Source: Turbatrix aceti (taxonomy: Eukaryota; Nematoda; Chromadorea; Rhabditida; Panagrolaimidae). From it: 64,000 nucleotides of DNA. The stretch is taken from positions 11,222,001 through 11,286,000 of the forward strand of contig OZ017766.1 of NCBI GenBank assembly GCA_963969345.1, in the 5' to 3' direction. Of this stretch, positions 58,505 through 64,000 are shown piece after piece. The translations under genes were made by a program, and so were the position numbers. How positions within the stretch are numbered: position 1 is the first letter of the stretch; each line of letters opens with the position of its first letter. The notes beneath the pieces were generated by a model. It did not search any database, was not told the DNA's origin, and worked only from the letters and a program-made list of their open reading frames with translations.

Positions 58505-60835
58505 TTTTAGATTGGGAAGCACTTCGTTGACATCTTTAAACTCCCATTTTGGAAGGGAATAAATTTAAAACGAAGATTTGTCCTTGAAAAAATAAATCTG
58601 AAATAGGTAATTAAATTTTGGAGTGCGATAGCAAAAAAGACTCTATTGGACCGCAGAAACTTTTTGAACGAGTTGGATCACATCAGAATCAGGGATGATA
58701 TTCATGGATAAGAAGACTGGTACAAAACGTGCGGCAACAAGCTCTTTTGTAGCAGTCTGTCATTAGCGTCGATATCGAAATGCTTTACCCCCCTCCTACT
58801 GCTCACTGATAAGAACGCTGAATCTCAATATTGTGTTTTTTGTATACTACCTGCACGTTTTTCAGAAATTTCGAGAACTTGTAAAATTATAATGAAAATA
58901 CAAACAACACGACATTCAGGCAATTGAAGACTTACATACAATAAAGGAATTCTTTTAATAAAAAATGTTGTTTTTTAAAATTTTCTTAGAACTTTATTTG
59001 TCATTTCAAGATTCGTATGATTCGATCTGTCATTCAATACGCAATCTGGAGCTTCTGATGAGTATGAACTTCTACAAGTATACAAAAAAACTGAATATTG
59101 AGATTTGGCACGCTTATCAGTGTGCAAAAAGCGGTGGAGAGTACTGCATTTCGATCAGGGTTTAGCGAACAGCCCGTTATTTTGTTCTCGAAGAAACACG
59201 AACAATTTTTCAACATTGTTTGAAAAACAGAACTAACGCGATCAATTTTGACATTGTTCGCGAACGAACGCAAACGAACATAAAATAAATTATTTTCATA
59301 ATTTGTGCAAAATTTTGTATCAATGAGTAGAAAATCGAAAATTTGGCCAGTCCATTTATATCGTTTTTGATACCAGTATTTCTACACCTTTTATTGGCTA
59401 AGTTTTGTGCATTTATTTATTTATTTATTTCACCATTACTCAGTGGTTAGTTATCATTAGACCAGATGTTAGGAGGCACAAATGATGTCCACGTAGGCGT
59501 AAATGTCTCGATTCGAGATTTCGCAATTTCCTTTTCCCAAATTTTATGCATGTTGTTTGACTTTTTTTTTAACATTGACATTTTTCTAGGTTTTTGTTTG
59601 TTTCATCTGTTCGGAAAATTTTGCTTTGTTCGCGAAGGAACGCGAACAAAAAAAATTTGAATCAATTTGTTCGCGAACGAACACAAACGAACACATTCTC
59701 AGAATTTTTCATAACCAACGTAGCACGGGGCACTATTTTTTATGAAAAACACTTCTGAAGCCGAGTCTCGTGAATCCGAATGTTATAAAATAAAATATCG
59801 CGGCTTTGGACCTTTCCCCCGAAGGCCTGCAACTCTGACTCAAAACATTTGAAAGTGTCAAAATGATGTGTCCTCGATCCTAAATCGGCTCGCAGAGTGT
59901 CTGTTTTAAAATTTTTTCCATACCTCATTTTTTTCTGCATTTTTTTGCATTTTACTTCTAGAAGAAGTTTGACGCATAAAAAATGACATTTTTTACAAGG
60001 CATAAAACACGTCTATTTGTAGCACGAGTGATGATAATGAAACACAGCATCCTCTTTTTTTTCCCGGCTGAACAAGTTAAATCTCGACATTGAATCACTT
60101 TTTTTCATACTTGCACATAGTCCAGAAAATTCGAGAACATGACAACAAAACAAAAAAAGTGATAACGAAAGTCCTTTGTATACCGTGTGTCAATGTATTT
60201 CAAGAGATGATAAAACACTTTTTTTAATGAATTTCCGGATGTTGTTATCGAAAGCACTTTTTCCCAATTTGCAAAATGTGCGCAGTGAACAAAGTTGACT
60301 CATATTTTAATGTCCAAAAATATGTTAATGCAACATTTATGATTCACATTTACCATACAATCTCACCATACAAAATGTCGAGATTCAATGTCGAAAATCA
60401 GCTCGTTTATCAGTGTGCTAAAAGGGGCGGCGAATGACCCATGATAGACGGCTACAAATAGGCGTTTTCAGTTCTCATGATTACCATACTCACCCATAGG
60501 GAACTTTGCATCAGGTTTCTCCCTCTCTACCGGGTTTTTATATTGATGTTGCACCTATTTTTAATAAACATTTTATATTTCAGAACACTTTTTGTCTACC
60601 GGTGCAACGGCAACGCACCGGAGCCGACGCTCCATTCTGCGGATGTTCTATTCAATAAATTATTTTTTAACTTAAGAATTGTAAACAACAGATCTGCGGG
60701 TGTCTATAATAATATCGCTTAAAGTTCTTATCGCGATTTACGTTGCCCCATTGGTTGCTATAAAATCAGCATTTGTACCGATTTTTTTAAATTTAAAATT
60801 CAAAATGTTTTTAGCTTATGAAGGTGTCCAAGCTT
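58505..60835. other. Repeat-rich spacer
   Basis: Holds a half copy of the TTAA palindrome (59706-59903) and several TTCGCGAACGAAC repeats (59240-59280, 59660-59695). GTGTGCAAAAAGCGGTGGAGA-like remnants occur at about 59120 and 60413. TTCTAGAAGAAGTTTGACGC at about 59955 is shared in inverse with 49318-49340. Near 60580-60720 a possible decayed exon follows a TTTCAG. No intact gene is called. Confidence 0.45.
59706..59903. mobile_element. Half copy of TTAA element (D)
   Basis: The region from AACGTAGCACGGGGCA to GCAGAGTGTCTG is the inverse of the start of element E at 63530, including ACATTTGAAAGTGTCAAAAT and GATCCTAAATCGGCTCGCAG. Only one arm remains and the flanking TTAA is degenerate. Confidence 0.7.
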
Positions 60836-61047
60836 ATGAATCCGTTCGAGATCATCATCAACGCGAGTGCCGTGAGTTTTAAATTATATCCTAGACGTTT
60901 TATCGAAGATTAATTTTTCAGGGCGGCTCAGCGAGTACGTCAAGCCAGGGTGGCTCATCTAACAACAGCAGTCAGGGCAGCAGCAGCGGAGAAGCACACA
61001 AGTCAAAACAGGAAGCTACTGATAAGTACAGCAAACGATTCAGCTAG
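60836..61047 (+). CDS. Tiny GGSAS-module protein, diverged copy 2
   Basis: Two exons (60836-60871, 60922-61047) give 53 residues: MNPFEIIINASA joined in phase 0 to GGSASTSSQGGSSNNSSQGS, then a Lys-rich end (KSKQEATDKYSKRFS). The architecture (12-codon first exon, ~50-nt intron, Ser-rich second exon, EATDK near the end) matches the gene at 57427-57615 on the other strand. The reading frame extends upstream to a TTTTTAG acceptor (LMKVSK before the Met), so it may instead be the 3' end of a longer, partly lost gene. Function unknown. Confidence 0.55.
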
Positions 61048-63266
61048 TCTATATGTAGATACGTGATTTCATTTCACTTCATTTCATTTACCGCCATGTT
61101 CCTGGCGCCTGCGCAATACCAGCAAGAATGTAATTTCTAGAAACAATATTACTATCAAAAGAATAAATATAACTAACATCAAATATTTAAATCGTTTATA
61201 AATACACATAAAATAAAATTTTGTAAGAAATGTTTTCGTGATTCCAAAACCCGTGGCGCCCGCTACAAAAATGTCGTGTCCTCCTCAACTTAAAGTCAGA
61301 TGTTTTTTGAGAAAACTAAATACACCAGTCGATTTCTCGTGCTAAGATACCACTGTTGTGGCGGTGTCACCATTGAAAGGAGGGCGCCGGAAGAAGGGGC
61401 GCGAAAGGAAGACAAGGGACTCACCGAACGCGCTCGTGGGCGCGGGTTCGAGGCGAGTCGTGGAGGGAGTTGTAGGTAGCAGGTCGCGGCACGGTGCAGC
61501 GCGAACCAGGGGGAGAAATAGGCAGAGAAATATCGAGTATCTTTATCACTCACAACAAGTAATAAAGGAAAACAACAACAACAAAAATAAGCCAGATGAG
61601 AAAAGAAGTTCGCAGCCTAAAATCGGGAGAAGAACTAACAATAATAACTGAACAACAAAGAGAAAAGGGGAAGCAATTGCGCGCCATGGGGGTTGGACTC
61701 CCGCCATCGCGGGAGGACCGAGGCGTGCGTGCGCATTGCGAGGGAAATTACGCTCGCGTAGCGACACTGTACACCAAAAATCAGAATTTTTGAAGCATTT
61801 TGAAACTTTCACATCGCAAATTGCAGTATCTCCAGAATCCGGCATTTAAAAAATTTTTGGTATGGGTTTTTGGACCCTCCCAATAGGTGCTTACAACTAT
61901 GGCACAAAACAGGAAGGTGTAAAATGCCTGTGTCGTCGGAAATAAATCGGCTCACAGTAAAGTAACTTTATTTCACAGTAAAAAAAATAAAGAAAGTAAA
62001 GTAAAGTAAAGTGGGCCTTGATGTCCCGCCAAATTTTAAAAATTGTCGCTAGTGCCAAATTCGTTCAAAGTATCAAAATGAAAAAAGCAAACAAACAACT
62101 CGGCATTTAACCAAGCAATGGTTTACTACTGCAACGTTTTGGTCAACGTTTTGAGCACGATCATTCAATTTAGTTGTGATGATTTTGGCAACTATGTATA
62201 ATTAATTTTGTATAGTTAAAATCCCGATCAACATTTTTGATGACTGAAGCGTCCCCTTGGATGTTAATCTCGTGGATGTTAATCGGGTGAAAGTCAAATT
62301 CAGAATTCCAACAACAAAATGGCATTCATGCAGGCCTCGGATTTTGTGATTCATGTGATATTTTTTTATTTGCGCACAAATTTGGAATATCGAAATGTCG
62401 TACCCTCCAACGTTCTTTGCTCACCGATAAGTGCGCTGGCAATAAATCTAGATAATATGAATTTTCGCTCAGTCAGTCTTTCCGGGACCTCGTTCCTTCG
62501 TTCCTTCGTCTCTTCGTTCCCTCTATTCCTACGCGAAAAACTACCTTTTCGCTTCGCTTACGCTTCTGTCGGCATCCCTCGTCTACACTTAGGGATGCGA
62601 GGCATTTATCGGGAATGTACCTGTTGCGCTCGCCTCGGTCGCCTCCCCTCGCTTGGCTGCGCGAAAAGTGTCGATTTTTATGTATGCTTGCACTTTGTCC
62701 CGAAAGTTCGAGAACATGTTTTCGGGACAAATTGCTGAGAAAGTGTTATTTGACACGGCACAATTCATAATACAACGGGTTAATCTTCTTCAACATTTGT
62801 GGTACAAATCAGTGTTCCGCCCGTAAAAAAAATCGACTTTGGAGTCGCTCCTCTCACCTTCATGATCATGAGTCGAGCAATTGCTGAGCAAAGAGGGCTA
62901 GCAAAAAAATGTAAACAGAACGCATCAAAATCAAGCAATTCTGTTTTAATAAAATAATTGATCAAATATGCAACTCCCTAAGTTTTGTGTTGTGTGATCG
63001 TATCGTGCAGATATTTACATTAAATGAGCTCATTTTCTGCTCAGATTACTTAAAATCAGCTCAAAATCAGTTCAAATTACAGATCATCGTTTTTTTGAAA
63101 ATGACTTGATTTGACTTGACATTCCAAATACCTACAGGAGTACAAAAGATCATTTAATTATTTCATAAAATGCAAAATTGCGCTAGAGCCACAAAGTAGA
63201 AATTCAATAAAAAAGGGGCTCAAAAATATTTGTATTTCTTGATTTCAATAAATAAAATCATATTTA
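61048..63266. other. Repeat-rich spacer with foreign-looking GC blocks
   Basis: 61230-61350 and 61795-61960 carry TTAA-element-like fragments (GTCGATTTCTCGTGC, CCAGAATCCGGCATTT). The GC-rich segment 61353-61790 between them differs sharply in base composition. A second GC-rich, CTTCGTTCC-repetitive block lies at 62480-62690. No gene is supported. Confidence 0.45.
61353..61556. mobile_element. Possible solo LTR or GC-rich insertion
   Basis: The segment begins TGTTGTGG and ends CTCACAACA, i.e. TG...CA with a short inverted repeat as in LTRs. It is GC-rich in an AT-rich setting and lies within TTAA-element sequence. I see no 4-6 bp target duplication, so this is tentative. Confidence 0.3.
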
Positions 63267-63482
63267 TCAATCGTTTTTGAAATCTTCGCCGAACTCATTG
63301 GTAGCTTCCTTTTTCGACGTTGCGTCGGGGGAGTTTTCCATGTCGCTGCTGCTAGCTGAGCCGCCCTGCAAAATCAATTTTAGTTAAACTATGAAATTAT
63401 AAATTGTAAAACTCACAATATAGTCACGTGTGAATCCATAAAATCCGCACATGGGCTTGCTGATCCAATATATTATAGCGGC
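63267..63482 (-). pseudogene. GGSAS-module exon fused to a remnant last exon of an LRAT-type gene (copy 3)
   Basis: The exons are 63482-63417 (22 codons, AAIIYWISKPMCGFYGFTRD then YI) and 63365-63267 (GGSASSSDMENSPDATSKKE...NEFGEDFKND, stop). The second exon, intron and 3' UTR are nearly identical to 57427-57580. The sequence just upstream of the first exon (TTCAATTTTTAG|GCC) is a copy of the last intron of the LRAT gene. In this copy the LRAT terminal exon and the tiny-gene first exon have therefore become one. All upstream LRAT exons are missing; a TTAA element begins 48 bp away. It is either the 3' stub of a destroyed paralogue or, if started at the internal Met (63452), a 44-residue protein. 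Confidence 0.55.
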
Positions 63483-63529
63483 CTAAAAATTGAACGTAGT
63501 ATGAAAATATTATTTATAAAAATAATTAA

Positions 63530-64000
63530 CAGACACTCTGCGAGCCGATTTAGGATCGAGGACACATCATTTTGACACTTTCAAATGTTTTGAGTCAGAG
63601 TTGTAGGCCTTCGGGGGAAAGGTCCAAAGCCGCGATATTTTATTTTATAAAATTCGGATTCACGAGATTCGGCTTCAGAAGTGTTATTCATAAACAATAA
63701 TGCCCCGTGCTACGTTGGTCATGAACAATTCTGAAAAAATTAATATAGGGGTTTCTGGATCCAATGACATACTCAGAATTTTTTTTCAGTTACGGTAATT
63801 ATCGATTTTTTAATATCATACGTTTTCAAACCGCTATCATATTCGGATCTCAAACTTAAGCGGTAATTCGATAAGCCTATCTTCTTCCCCGTTGTTTTTT
63901 GTATCGGAAAAAATAAAACGCAAAAAAAAATCGCGTGCCCAAGGTTGTCATAAATTTTAATTTATGCTCCAGACTCGACACCGAAGCCCTGCGCGCAACG
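63530..64000. mobile_element. TTAA element E (runs off right edge)
   Basis: It starts CAGACACTCTGCGAGCCGAT directly after TTAA (63526-63529). It shares ACACTTTCAAATGTTTTGAG with element A and the whole first ~190 bp with half copy D (inverted). Only the left arm and part of a CG-rich core are in the window, so the palindrome is not verified. Confidence 0.75.

Noticed and set aside
61358..61651. 97-codon Arg/Asn-rich frame
   Set aside because: Product of the GC-rich insertion and an AACAACAA run; no homology recognised.
1..64000. tRNA, rRNA, SL RNA and CRISPR arrays
   Set aside because: I looked for tRNA B-box-like GGTTCGANNC, spliced-leader-like sequence and regularly spaced direct repeats and found none convincing; a covariance-model scan would be decisive.

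Overview
The window is nuclear DNA from an animal, almost certainly a nematode. Coding exons are GC-balanced and sit in very AT-rich, homopolymer-rich introns and spacers. Many introns are only about 42-62 nt and end in TTTCAG or TTTTTAG. Several start codons lie directly behind a 3' splice site, as expected for spliced-leader trans-splicing. One receptor belongs to the nematode-specific Sre family. I cannot name the species.

Layout: 0-6.2 kb (minus strand) holds a ParB/sulfiredoxin-fold-like protein that runs off the left edge, an Sre 7TM receptor, a second 7TM receptor and a secreted protein. 7.2-12 kb is a complete five-exon synaptotagmin-1 gene. 12-16 kb is AT-rich spacer. 16-20.7 kb is trimethyllysine dioxygenase (carnitine synthesis), whose last intron carries two abutting palindromic transposons in TTAA sites. 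20.7-23.2 kb contains two small hAT-type elements with perfect 8-bp target duplications. 23.2-31.1 kb is a large inverted duplication around a 200-N gap, containing a FAM162-like gene and its downstream HIG1-domain gene. 32-33.2 kb is a paralogue of the second 7TM receptor. 34-35.4 kb is a membrane-anchored hydroxylysine-kinase-like protein. 36-38.3 kb is a secreted, probably GPI-anchored protein. 39-40.7 kb is a gene broken by a TTAA palindromic element and two homopolymer frameshifts. 41.2-42.1 kb is a hypothetical gene. 43.9-51 kb has another FAM162/HIG1 pair, a large foldback element, and a fourth FAM162 gene without its partner. 53-57.2 kb has a small VMA21-like candidate and a Ser/Thr/Glu-rich secreted proprotein. 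57.4-63.5 kb has an LRAT-domain gene followed at 120 bp by a tiny gene whose C-terminal module recurs twice more, once apparently fused to a remnant of the LRAT gene.

Two themes stand out. First, a co-oriented, operon-like pair of mitochondrial membrane proteins (FAM162 and HIG1, both hypoxia-linked in mammals) has been amplified here. Second, the region is dense in long palindromic DNA (TTAA-flanked palindromes, foldbacks, the inverted gene duplication), some of it transcribed as intron or interrupting genes. All exon joins were worked out by hand from splice signals and reading-frame continuity; no homology search was possible.
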